Of a stretch of DNA of 7,669 nt, positions 1 to 6,717 are shown one piece after another (the first letter of the stretch is position 1; each line of letters starts with the position of its first letter). Made by a program: the position numbers and the translations under genes. Under the pieces are notes generated by a model, which saw only the letters and a list, made by a program, of their open reading frames with translations, made no database searches and was not told the DNA's origin. The stretch comes from Legionellales bacterium (lineage in GTDB: Bacteria > Pseudomonadota > Gammaproteobacteria > Berkiellales > Berkiellaceae): contig JAHFQF010000111.1 of NCBI GenBank assembly GCA_023266435.1, positions 1 to 7,669 of the forward strand. Reading direction: 5' to 3'.

Positions 1-37
1 GATAGCTCTTATATATAGATATAAGTATGTCATCAAT

Positions 38-43
38 AGGAGA
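38..43 (+). promoter_or_regulatory. Ribosome binding site of the first gene
   Basis: An AGGAGA box lies six bases before the ATG at 50, which is near-ideal spacing and fixes that start. The DNA upstream (10-25) is a run of TATA-like sequence (TATATA, TATAAG) that could hold a -10 element, but the window begins too close to judge a -35 element. Confidence 0.75.
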
Positions 44-49
44 AAGAAT

Positions 50-739
50 ATGTCTGGTCATGAGAGAACACCAGGAGAACCAGAGAGTCCAGATAAGGAA
101 TCTGAATGGGAAAGTCGAATGCAGGAAAGGAAACTTAAAAAAATAAAGCTGAAGCATGAAATAGATGCTTTACTGAAAAAGATTCACGAGATAGATCAAG
201 GCTTCCCTTTGACAGAAGAAGGCGCCCCCATATCACTAGCACTACAGGAGTTAGTAGCTCTGAAAGATGACTTTACTACGCAAATAAACACAAAGTCGCG
301 TGCGTTGGCGAGCCTAGAGAAGGCTATTCAGATTGCTGAGGAAAAAAAGCCAACTTCAATAGTAGCTGCTTCGCTAGCTACAGCTCCAAGACCCAATCCT
401 GAACAGAGTAGTAAAGCCGCTCAATCTCCTGGTAGAGGCAGCAAGATCTGGTCTGGAATTAAAAGTTTTGGATCATGGTTATGGTCTAAAACGATTGGTG
501 CATTGATTAGTGCATTAAGGAAGGAAGTAGAAGCGCCTATGTCAAGCAAGTCTGTGGGGTTATGGGGAGTAGAAGTGAGAGCTCGTAGCACGAGCGAAGA
601 ACCTGCTGTGTCTGCTGGTCCTATACCTCCTATAACTCTTGCTGCTCAGGCTGACAAAGAGAGTAAGCGGTCGCCACCTGATCAGATGCCGTCAGCGCCA
701 GCTGTAGTAGCTGAACCTAAACCTAAACCTAAACCTTAA
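50..739 (+). CDS. Hypothetical coiled-coil protein with Trp-rich amphipathic segment and Pro-Lys tail
   Basis: I do not recognise a family for this 229-aa protein. Seen in the sequence: a very polar N-terminus (residues 1-20), a Lys/Glu-rich helical stretch at about 18-98 with heptad-like leucines and isoleucines (probable coiled coil), an Ala/Pro/Ser linker (105-130), then a short hydrophobic/amphipathic segment at about 133-158 with three tryptophans and spaced Lys residues, and a disordered Pro-rich tail ending in four Pro-Lys-type units. There is no signal peptide at the N-terminus. The segment at 133-158 is interrupted by lysines, so it looks more like a membrane-surface helix than a classic spanning segment. 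The start is supported by AGGAGA six bases upstream, and a hairpin terminator follows within 90 bases, so the gene is probably expressed on its own or as the last gene of a transcript from upstream. A secreted effector is possible in a host-associated bacterium, but this is a guess from architecture only. Confidence 0.7.
   Translation: MSGHERTPGEPESPDKESEWESRMQERKLKKIKLKHEIDALLKKIHEIDQGFPLTEEGAPISLALQELVALKDDFTTQINTKSRALASLEKAIQIAEEKKPTSIVAASLATAPRPNPEQSSKAAQSPGRGSKIWSGIKSFGSWLWSKTIGALISALRKEVEAPMSSKSVGLWGVEVRARSTSEEPAVSAGPIPPITLAAQADKESKRSPPDQMPSAPAVVAEPKPKPKP
716..736 (+). repeat. CCTAAA tandem repeat (3.5 copies) at the 3' end of the first gene
   Basis: Three exact CCTAAA units plus a final CCT encode the repeated Pro-Lys tail immediately before the TAA stop. 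A hexamer unit keeps the reading frame, so copy-number changes by replication slippage would only lengthen or shorten the tail. Confidence 0.85.
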
Positions 740-776
740 TAAAATCCACAGTAAGGCCGCGGCAGGCTGTGTCAAA

Positions 777-825
777 GACCGCTCTGTTAGCAAAGATAAG
801 ATTGCTATGCGGTCAATCTCTTTTT
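777..825 (+). terminator. Rho-independent terminator after the first gene
   Basis: The arms GACCGC (777-782) and GCGGTC (809-814) pair exactly, and inside them TAGCAA (788-793) pairs with TTGCTA (802-807) around an 8-base loop. The two stems are separated by an asymmetric internal bulge (5 bases versus 1). Two bases after the outer stem comes a T-rich tract, TCTCTTTTT (817-825). It lies 37 bases downstream of the stop codon at 737-739. Confidence 0.75.
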
Positions 826-902
826 CGCTCATATAAAATTCCCCCATACACCAGTCCCTCCCTGCGTGTGCCTACACACTCAGCTTAGTCCGGGTTATAA
901 GA

Positions 903-969
903 GGACATTCTTTACTTGCTAAAAGCGGACATTCTTAATTTTCTGCTACATTGCCGCTAAACCGCTACA
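903..969. repeat. Short direct-repeat cluster, candidate transposon terminus
   Basis: Two exact copies of GGACATTCTT with a 24-base period (903-912, 927-936) are followed by three related GCTA-containing boxes (943-950, 954-959, 962-969). The repeats are directly visible. The reading as protein-binding boxes at the end of an insertion sequence is inference, and regulator binding sites for the gene at 1027 are an alternative. Confidence 0.4.
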
Positions 970-1013
970 GTTTTTTCAACCCTGCCGATACATTAAGCAA
1001 TAGAGATATTGTG

Positions 1014-1018
1014 AGAGG
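1014..1018 (+). promoter_or_regulatory. Ribosome binding site of the gene at 1027
   Basis: AGAGG lies eight bases before the ATG at 1027 and supports that start codon. No comparable site precedes the second-frame segment further down. Confidence 0.65.
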
Positions 1019-1026
1019 TAGGCATT

Positions 1027-1320
1027 ATGTCGGGCTCTTATCGGGCTTTTAGTGTAAATTTAAATCCAGACGAAATTGCTGGGAATTCCTCCATTGCTCG
1101 GGAGCGTCAATCTGATACAACAAATTTAGGAGTTTTTTTAAATGATATAGATAGAATACCTGAAATTTATTTGGATAGTATGAGGGTAAATCGCTCTTTA
1201 TTATCGCAGAGAGGTGCACTATATGATGCAAAACAATTAGCAGAAAGGGCAGAGCCTGGTCCTGCTAAAGAAGCCGCTAAGGCTTTAGTAGAAAAATTAA
1301 GCTTAGAAAAAAAGCATTAG
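1027..1320 (+). CDS. Hypothetical protein, 5' (zero-frame) part of a two-frame gene
   Basis: This 97-codon frame has a good ribosome binding site and begins Met-Ser-Gly. The N-terminal 30 residues are polar. Residues 40-97 look mostly helical, with a charged Ala/Glu/Lys-rich end. It stops at TAG (1318-1320) right after a run of seven A. The same nucleotides in the -1 frame stay open and, joined at the A run, read LSLEKKALEAQVLEDYKK, which continues the amphipathic helix without a break. I therefore read it as the first 96 codons of a roughly 480-aa protein whose remainder lies in the next frame. It could be a short stand-alone product as well as the start of a frameshift product, or the first half of a gene broken by an indel (an alternative annotation is one pseudogene, 1027-2468). 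No family is recognised. Confidence 0.6.
   Translation: MSGSYRAFSVNLNPDEIAGNSSIARERQSDTTNLGVFLNDIDRIPEIYLDSMRVNRSLLSQRGALYDAKQLAERAEPGPAKEAAKALVEKLSLEKKH
1306..1320 (+). promoter_or_regulatory. A AAA AAG slippery heptamer with zero-frame stop just after (candidate -1 frameshift site)
   Basis: In the zero frame the codons are GAA-AAA-AAG-CAT-TAG. The heptamer A AAA AAG (1308-1314) is the sequence on which bacterial ribosomes shift by -1 in dnaX, and the stop codon follows after only one further codon. A -1 slip gives GCA-TTA-GAA and continues to 2466. I see no strong stem-loop or a clear Shine-Dalgarno-like stimulator placed as in dnaX, so efficient programmed frameshifting is not demonstrated. 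Transcriptional slippage on the A7 run or a simple indel mutation are alternatives. Confidence 0.5.
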
Positions 1321-1331
1321 AAGCACAAGTC

Positions 1332-2468
1332 TTGGAAGATTATAAAAAAATATGGACTAGAGCTTTTTCGCCTCAAGCAGTATTTCATTTTTTAGCACAA
1401 ATACCAGAAAAAACCAGAAATAAGATTGTAGAAAAAATAAAAAAAGCCAATCCAGATCAGACTATTCATATGCCTGATATGGGTATTATTCCTGCACTGG
1501 AACAAGGTATTGAGACTTCGAAAAACGCTCAAAAAGAACGCGGAGTAACATCGGATACTATCCAGTATTTAGAGGGAGTGATCGCTGAACATAAAGCAAT
1601 GCTAGAAAAAAAGATTGAAGAAATTAAACCAAAAATGGATGCAATCTATAGAGCATACGATCAAAAAATTCAGCAACAATTTCAAACAGAGCTTGTCAAT
1701 TCGGTCATGCCTCAGGCCTTTGCTGTATTGCCTACCGCTGTATTTAGAGATATTTTAAAACCACAATCAGAAGGCACACACTTTGCAGTCAGTCAGAACT
1801 GTAGTAAAACACGGTATTTATTTGCATCATCGGAGGCTTCAAAAGCCGTGGATATCAATGTGCATATGGAAATTTACGCAACAGAATATATGCCTATGCC
1901 TGTCGATCCTTTTGCTGAGCCCAGTATGTCACCTGTGCAAGCAGTGAGGTTTTTATTGGGAGAAGAAAGAGCACCTAATATTGGGGACTGTAGATTGTTT
2001 CAAAATGGTAAAGAAGTTTGGGTCGATCAGGCACAATTTGAAGTGATTAAAAAAAGTAGTTTTCATGGCTATGACTGTATGTTGACAGTAGAAACATCTC
2101 ATAAAGCAACCAGCCTAGCTTATTCTACTCCCGAAAGCGTTACGGTCATTCAACATGTGGATGTTCCTTTGGATCACAAATTTCTTACCGAAAAAGCACC
2201 GGAGAAAATACAAGAGACCAGCATAGATGCAGCAATACTATCTCGTTCGAGTTCGAGCAAATCCTTGTCTAGAGACTCTGGACAGGGAGGTTCCCCTGCC
2301 CCTGGGAATTCTTTTTTTGAGGTTCAGGATGATGAAAATATTTTTGGTCCTCCTAAACCATTATCTATTACACCTCCCAGGCCTATTATCTCTGGCCAAA
2401 ACCAAGTTCCAGCGCAAGCAGCATCTCCACTAATAACAAATAGAGTTGAAAAACCCAGTCCAAAGTAA
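1332..2468 (+). CDS. Hypothetical protein, 3' (-1 frame) part of a two-frame gene
   Basis: The frame is open from 1281 and the first usable start is a TTG at 1332, 11 bases after the preceding stop. Only a weak AGAAG precedes it, so independent initiation is doubtful; reading in from 1027 by a -1 shift is the more natural explanation and would add six residues before this point. Counting from the TTG, residues 1-130 are charged and helical (likely coiled coil at about 75-122), 130-285 look like a compact mixed domain with three Cys (157, 220, 249), and 300-378 is a Ser-, then Pro-rich disordered tail ending Pro-Ser-Pro-Lys. There is no signal peptide or membrane segment. The long intact frame argues against advanced decay. 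The product family is not recognised. A cytosolic or secreted effector-like protein would fit the architecture, but nothing here proves it. Confidence 0.6.
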   Translation: MEDYKKIWTRAFSPQAVFHFLAQIPEKTRNKIVEKIKKANPDQTIHMPDMGIIPALEQGIETSKNAQKERGVTSDTIQYLEGVIAEHKAMLEKKIEEIKPKMDAIYRAYDQKIQQQFQTELVNSVMPQAFAVLPTAVFRDILKPQSEGTHFAVSQNCSKTRYLFASSEASKAVDINVHMEIYATEYMPMPVDPFAEPSMSPVQAVRFLLGEERAPNIGDCRLFQNGKEVWVDQAQFEVIKKSSFHGYDCMLTVETSHKATSLAYSTPESVTVIQHVDVPLDHKFLTEKAPEKIQETSIDAAILSRSSSSKSLSRDSGQGGSPAPGNSFFEVQDDENIFGPPKPLSITPPRPIISGQNQVPAQAASPLITNRVEKPSPK

Positions 2469-2483
2469 TTTACACAGCTTCTC

Positions 2484-2552
2484 TAAAATCCTCACTCTTT
2501 CAGCCCCCTGGTAACTGTTGTAGAATGGGGCTTGCAGATAGAGAGGATTTTA
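2484..2552 (+). promoter_or_regulatory. Long inverted repeat whose 3' arm covers the adaptor gene's ribosome binding site
   Basis: TAAAATCCTC (2484-2493) is an exact reverse complement of GAGGATTTTA (2543-2552). Nested inside, AGCCCC (2502-2507) pairs exactly with GGGGCT (2527-2532), with a partly paired region between the two stems. The right outer arm contains the GAGGA of the Shine-Dalgarno sequence for the ATG at 2556, so an RNA carrying both arms would hide the ribosome binding site. A weak promoter-like pair (TTTCAG 2498-2503, 17-base gap, TAGAAT 2521-2526) lies inside; a transcript starting from it would lack the left arm and leave the site free. There is no T tract, so I do not call it a terminator. 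Confidence 0.5.
2540..2547 (+). promoter_or_regulatory. Ribosome binding site that fixes the adaptor start at 2556
   Basis: AGAGAGGA ends eight bases before the ATG at 2556. A longer frame beginning at the TTG at 2532 would include this ribosome binding site as coding sequence and place eight extra residues before a clean signal peptide, so the ATG is preferred. Confidence 0.75.
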
Positions 2553-2555
2553 TTA

Positions 2556-3638
2556 ATGGATAGGTTTCAACAGTTACTACGGCAAGCTGGCAAGTTTTTG
2601 TTTTTAGTTCTGTTCCCGTGTCTTGTATTTGCAGCGCCTCCTGAGATGCCACCTGCACCCGTAGAAGCCATCCAAGTCACCCAAAAAACCTTTCAACCCA
2701 CGGTCATTTTATCAGCCAATTTGCGTGCTGAAGAGCAAATCTCTATTCGCTCTGAAATGATGGGTATCATTCGTGAGTTACCACAACCAGAGGGTGGGGC
2801 GGTCAAAAAAGGCGATGTGATTGTTCAGCTAGACAATGCGCAGCAAAAGGCAGAGCTTGATCAACAGCGTGCCGCGTATGAGCTAGCACTCCTGGAATTT
2901 GATCGGTCGCAAAAACTACATGAGCAAGGCACGACCAGCCAACGCGAGTTTGATCAGCGATACAGCACACTACGTCAAAGCCAAGCAGCCATGGCGCTTG
3001 CTAAAGCACGCTTAGATAAAATGCAGCTGTTAGCGCCCTTTGATGGTAAGTTAGGTATTTATCAATTTAGCTTAGGGCAAGTCATACAAGTAGGGGATTT
3101 GGTTACCTATCTTGTGAATAATCAGAGCTTACGCGTAGAGTTTTATATCCCACAGCAATATGCACAAACTGTACAGGCAGGGCAAAAAATAGTGGTAAAC
3201 CCACCTAGCCAACCTGAGGTGATGTTAGAGGGTACCATTCAAGCCATTGAGTCTAGATTTGATCCAACTACGCATTTACAAAAAGGCTATGCATTGCTAG
3301 ACAATGCAAAAGGCATGTTGACCGCTGGCATGGCCTTGCCCGTTGAGGTGTATTTGCCAGCTCGTGATACGATTTTAATTCCTCTGTCTGCGGTCAGTGA
3401 AAAAGGCTTGATGGCCACAGTCTATGTCATTGATAAAGACAATAAAGTGGCCATTAAATCCATCCAAATCCATGACAGAGCCCATGCAGAGGTGGAGGTG
3501 ACCGCAGGCTTGACACCCGGTGAGTGGGTCATTATTGCGGGACAGCACAAGCTCTTTCCAGGACAGGCGGTGGTAACGCCTACTCCTGTGGCGGTACCCA
3601 CAGAGTCTCAGAAACCTACTCCAGAAGTGGCCCCTTAA
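2556..3638 (+). CDS. Periplasmic adaptor (membrane fusion protein) of an RND efflux pump
   Basis: This is the subunit that bridges the inner-membrane RND pump and an outer-membrane TolC-type channel. From the ATG at 2556 it is 360 aa. A signal peptide is clear at residues 1-26 (basic start, FLFLVLF core, cleavage after Val-Phe-Ala); there is no proper lipobox, so it is unlikely to be a lipoprotein like AcrA. The lipoyl-type domain halves lie at about 56-96 and 159-190, split by an alpha-hairpin at about 98-157, followed by a beta-barrel domain (about 191-272) and a membrane-proximal domain (about 276-345). The hairpin tip carries Arg117, Leu121 and Ser128 with the spacing of the RLS motif known to contact TolC-like channels. 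A Pro-rich tail ends the protein. The pump gene follows after one base, so the two are translationally coupled. The substrate cannot be read from the sequence. Confidence 0.92.
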   Translation: MDRFQQLLRQAGKFLFLVLFPCLVFAAPPEMPPAPVEAIQVTQKTFQPTVILSANLRAEEQISIRSEMMGIIRELPQPEGGAVKKGDVIVQLDNAQQKAELDQQRAAYELALLEFDRSQKLHEQGTTSQREFDQRYSTLRQSQAAMALAKARLDKMQLLAPFDGKLGIYQFSLGQVIQVGDLVTYLVNNQSLRVEFYIPQQYAQTVQAGQKIVVNPPSQPEVMLEGTIQAIESRFDPTTHLQKGYALLDNAKGMLTAGMALPVEVYLPARDTILIPLSAVSEKGLMATVYVIDKDNKVAIKSIQIHDRAHAEVEVTAGLTPGEWVIIAGQHKLFPGQAVVTPTPVAVPTESQKPTPEVAP

Positions 3639-3639
3639 G

Positions 3640-6600
3640 ATGCAAGCATTCATACAGTTTTGTCTAAAAAGACCCGTTGCGACCATTGTGATGCAATTGT
3701 TTATTTTGGTATTTGGTTTGATTACCTATAAGCAGCTGACAGTACGTGAATATCCAGAAATCATAGAAGCCATGGTCAGTGTGTCTACCCAATATCCAGG
3801 TGCAAACAGTGAGATTGTAGAGCGTGAAATCACACAAGTGTTAGAAGAGCAGTTAGCGACCATCCAAGGGTTGTCTGAATTGTTTTCAACCAGTAGATTT
3901 GGTGAAAGCCAAATTAATCTGACTTTTAAAACACAATACCCCATGGAAGTCGCAGTCAATGACGTGCGTGATCAGATCAGTGCGATTGTAAAACGTTTAC
4001 CCATAGACAGCGAAGTACCTGTGGTGGCTAAGGCCTCTGCAGACAGCCAGCCAATCATCTGGTTAGCACTGACCAGTGAGCACTACGATCTCATGGCATT
4101 GACTGAAATTTTGAATCAAACCATCGAGGATGACTTAAGCCTCATCGATGGGGTAGCGAAAATACGCCTGGTAGGTGATAGAGAGCGTAGCATGCGCATT
4201 GAAATCAATCCCTTGTTATTAAACAGTTATGGTCTGACTGTGCAACAAGTGGTTGATCGTTTAAGATCAGAAAATGTCAGTATGGCGACAGGTACTTTGT
4301 TTAATCAATGGCGTCAATATACCCTTACAACGGAAGCACAGTTGACCGATAAGCAGGCTTTTGAATCCATGATAGTGTCTGCAGTAGGCAATGAAATCGT
4401 ACGCTTATCGGACATCGCCAAAGTGATTATCGCCCCCAAGAGTGATGACAGTATCACACGGTTTAACGGCAAACCGGCGATTGCGGTAGGCTTGATCAAG
4501 CAATCAGATACCAATCCTTTGAGTATGGCAGAGGCCCTCTATCAAGTTTTGCCAAGATTAGAAAGTAAGTTACCGCCCGATGTGCAGTTACAGATTGCCT
4601 ATGACTCGACACGCTCCATTGCCGAATCCATACAGGCAGTGAATAAAACCTTACTAGAAGCCATTGGGTTTGTTTTATTTGTCGTGGTGATTTTTTTAGG
4701 GCAGTTTAGGGCAGCTTTGATTCCTTTGTTAACCATACCCATTTCTTTGTTGGGCGCCTGTTTCCTCATGTGGGTGATGAATTTCAGCATTAATCTACTA
4801 ACCTTGCTGGCCATGGTCTTGGCCATCGGGTTAGTGGTGGATGATGCCATTGTGGTGGTAGAAAATTATTTTCGTCATAAAGAAAAGGGTGAGGATTCTT
4901 TTACCGCGATAAGCAACAGTATGGCTGAAATCAGTGGTGCGTTGGTTGCCATGACCCTCACGCTAGCAGCAGTGTATTTACCTTTGCAATTCATTCAAGG
5001 TGCTTTGGGACGCTTATTGTCTGAGTTTGCTGTGGTGTTAGCGGGAGCGGTGATTATCTCTGGGTTTGTGGCACTGACTTTAACGCCATTACTCTGCCAT
5101 CTGTGGTTAAAAAATACCACAGAAACACATGATTGGCGCATTACCCGACTTTTAGAGTCACTCTATGCCTGGTATCAAAAAACATTACCTGGATTGTTAA
5201 ACAATACTAAAAGAAATCTCCTGCTCTTAGGCGGTGTCATTGCTTGCTTAGGACTGCTATTGGTTTTCATCCCCAGCGAACTCATTCCTGATGAAGATCG
5301 AAATTTTGCAATCGCCTTTTCTAGTGCGCCACCTGGCGCAACAGTCAACTATACCGATCATTATGCTCAGCAAGTGGAATCTATCATCGCTGAACAACCT
5401 GATGTGACCAGATACTTCAGTGTGACAGGGTTTGGTGGCGTAACTGAAAATCTGGTTTTTATAGGGTTGAAGGACAAAGGCGATCGCAAAGAATCCGTAC
5501 AAGACATCTTAACCCAACTACAGCCTAAGTTTAGTGCGATTCCTGGTCTCATGACATTTGCTTTTGCACCTCCCAGCTCATTAGGAGGAAGCTCAGGAAG
5601 ATCCTTCAGAGGGGCATTGCAAGTGAATTTACTGACGACGGAAAGCTATGCTGAATTAGATCGACTCGCCAATGCTATTATTCAAGCAGCGATGGCCAAA
5701 CAGCCTAAGATCATCAATGTACAAAGCAGTCTCAAAATGAATAAGCCTGAGTACCGTATTCAAATTAATCGGGACAAAGTAGCACAATCTGGCTTAACAG
5801 TGGCTCAGATCGCACAAACCATGCAATGGTTTTTCAGTGAAATGATAGTAGATTACTATCCTTATCAATCCGAACAACATGCGGTGATTTTACAGTTACC
5901 CAATAAATACGATCAAACCCTCAAAGACATTTTAAATTTACCCATTGCCACGCCTAACATGGGGATGACTCTGTTGGCAAACTTTGTCACCATTGAACCT
6001 ACTTTAGTGCCGACTGCGTTAACACACATGAACAAATACCGCAGTACGACGATCTCAGGGGATTTGGGAGACAATCTAACCTTGGGTGAGGCCTTGGAAG
6101 TATTTGAAGAAGCCATACAAGAAGTGGGCGAGGGTAAAGTCTTTGCTGGCTACAGTGGCTTTGCAGAGCTTTATAAACAAACCTCAAAGACATTTGTCAT
6201 GGTCTTTTTCTTATCATTGATTGTGATTTATCTGATCTTATGCATGCAATTTGAAAGCTTTTTCTTACCTTTGGTCATCATGTGTACCGTGCCATTGGCT
6301 TTATTTGGTGCATTTTTCTTAATTTGGATTTCGGGTAGTAGCCTGAACTTATATACCCAAGTAGGGATCATTACCTTAATCGGCTTGATTACCAAGCATG
6401 GGATTTTGCTCATGACTTTGGTGCAAAAGGGAATTGATCAGGGATTGTCTGTGAGAGACGCAGTCTGGGAATCAGCAACGCATCGAATTCGTCCGATCTT
6501 GATGACTACTGCAGCCATGCTGTTAGGTGCCTTACCACTCGTGATTGCCACGGGCCTTGGTGCGGAGAGTCGGCAGCAGATTGGGATTGCCATCAGTGGC

Positions 6601-6717
6601 GGCATGCTATTTGGTACGATGTTTACTTTACTACTCTTGCCTACCATCATTTTGATGAGTTATCACTTACGAGATAAGCTAACAGCTCGGATTAGACAAT
6701 TGGGTTGGAAAGCATGA
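3640..6717 (+). CDS. RND efflux transporter, HAE1 (AcrB-like) family inner-membrane permease
   Basis: At 1025 aa the protein has the full length of proton-driven hydrophobe/amphiphile RND pumps. The usual layout is visible: TM1 at about 12-30, a first periplasmic loop of about 300 residues, TM2-6 (about 336-490), TM7 (about 526-545), a second large periplasmic loop, then TM8-12 from about 850 to 1010. The proton-relay residues are present: Asp401-Asp402 in TM4 (GLVVDDAIVVVEN), Lys919 in TM10 (TKHGIL), and Arg949 and Thr956 in HRIRPILMT, matching AcrB Asp407, Asp408, Lys940, Arg971 and Thr978. A heavy-metal (HME) pump is less likely given the TM4 motif. The ATG lies one base after the adaptor stop, with GAAGTGG about ten bases upstream. 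Drugs, detergents or host compounds are plausible substrates, but the exact specificity is not visible. No outer-membrane factor gene follows, so the pump probably uses a shared TolC-like protein. Confidence 0.95.
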   Translation: MQAFIQFCLKRPVATIVMQLFILVFGLITYKQLTVREYPEIIEAMVSVSTQYPGANSEIVEREITQVLEEQLATIQGLSELFSTSRFGESQINLTFKTQYPMEVAVNDVRDQISAIVKRLPIDSEVPVVAKASADSQPIIWLALTSEHYDLMALTEILNQTIEDDLSLIDGVAKIRLVGDRERSMRIEINPLLLNSYGLTVQQVVDRLRSENVSMATGTLFNQWRQYTLTTEAQLTDKQAFESMIVSAVGNEIVRLSDIAKVIIAPKSDDSITRFNGKPAIAVGLIKQSDTNPLSMAEALYQVLPRLESKLPPDVQLQIAYDSTRSIAESIQAVNKTLLEAIGFVLFVVVIFLGQFRAALIPLLTIPISLLGACFLMWVMNFSINLLTLLAMVLAIGLVVDDAIVVVENYFRHKEKGEDSFTAISNSMAEISGALVAMTLTLAAVYLPLQFIQGALGRLLSEFAVVLAGAVIISGFVALTLTPLLCHLWLKNTTETHDWRITRLLESLYAWYQKTLPGLLNNTKRNLLLLGGVIACLGLLLVFIPSELIPDEDRNFAIAFSSAPPGATVNYTDHYAQQVESIIAEQPDVTRYFSVTGFGGVTENLVFIGLKDKGDRKESVQDILTQLQPKFSAIPGLMTFAFAPPSSLGGSSGRSFRGALQVNLLTTESYAELDRLANAIIQAAMAKQPKIINVQSSLKMNKPEYRIQINRDKVAQSGLTVAQIAQTMQWFFSEMIVDYYPYQSEQHAVILQLPNKYDQTLKDILNLPIATPNMGMTLLANFVTIEPTLVPTALTHMNKYRSTTISGDLGDNLTLGEALEVFEEAIQEVGEGKVFAGYSGFAELYKQTSKTFVMVFFLSLIVIYLILCMQFESFFLPLVIMCTVPLALFGAFFLIWISGSSLNLYTQVGIITLIGLITKHGILLMTLVQKGIDQGLSVRDAVWESATHRIRPILMTTAAMLLGALPLVIATGLGAESRQQIGIAISGGMLFGTMFTLLLLPTIILMSYHLRDKLTARIRQLGWKA

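Larger units (their letters stand above)
740..1026. other. Gene-free intergenic region with possible insertion-sequence end remnant
   Basis: This 287-base gap holds no convincing gene on either strand. It contains the terminator at 777-825, a small GTGTG/CACAC inverted repeat (866-879), and a cluster of short repeats at 903-969. In the cluster GGACATTCTT occurs at 903-912 and again at 927-936, exactly 24 bases apart, and CTGCTACA (943-950), CCGCTA (954-959) and CCGCTACA (962-969) follow. Paired GGACATT boxes separated by a TTGCTAAAA-type spacer recall the internal repeats near the termini of some IS21-like elements. That resemblance is from memory and no transposase or opposite end is present, so it would at most be a relic. 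A promoter for the gene at 1027 should lie in the last 60 bases, but I see no strong consensus. Confidence 0.45.

Noticed and set aside
740..1026. tRNA, small RNA or CRISPR array in the intergenic gap
   Set aside because: No cloverleaf or regularly spaced repeat-spacer pattern is visible; the only period is the single 24-base pair of boxes at 903-936.
1049..1231. 60-aa antisense frame over the gene at 1027
   Set aside because: It has no ribosome binding site or recognisable feature and lies within a frame that has its own ribosome binding site.
2227..2433. 68-aa frame inside the second unknown gene
   Set aside because: It overlaps the Ser/Pro-rich tail of the long frame, has no ribosome binding site and an unnatural composition.
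2484..2552. The leader inverted repeat as a terminator of the upstream gene
   Set aside because: There is no T tract after either stem, and the right arm overlaps the next gene's ribosome binding site.
2532..2555. TTG at 2532 as an upstream start of the adaptor gene
   Set aside because: It would place the Shine-Dalgarno sequence inside the coding region and add eight residues before a clean signal peptide; the ATG at 2556 has ideal spacing.
3375..6650. Several antisense frames of 60-103 aa opposite the adaptor and pump genes
   Set aside because: They are opposite strongly recognisable coding sequence, have no motifs and are explained by codon bias of the real genes.
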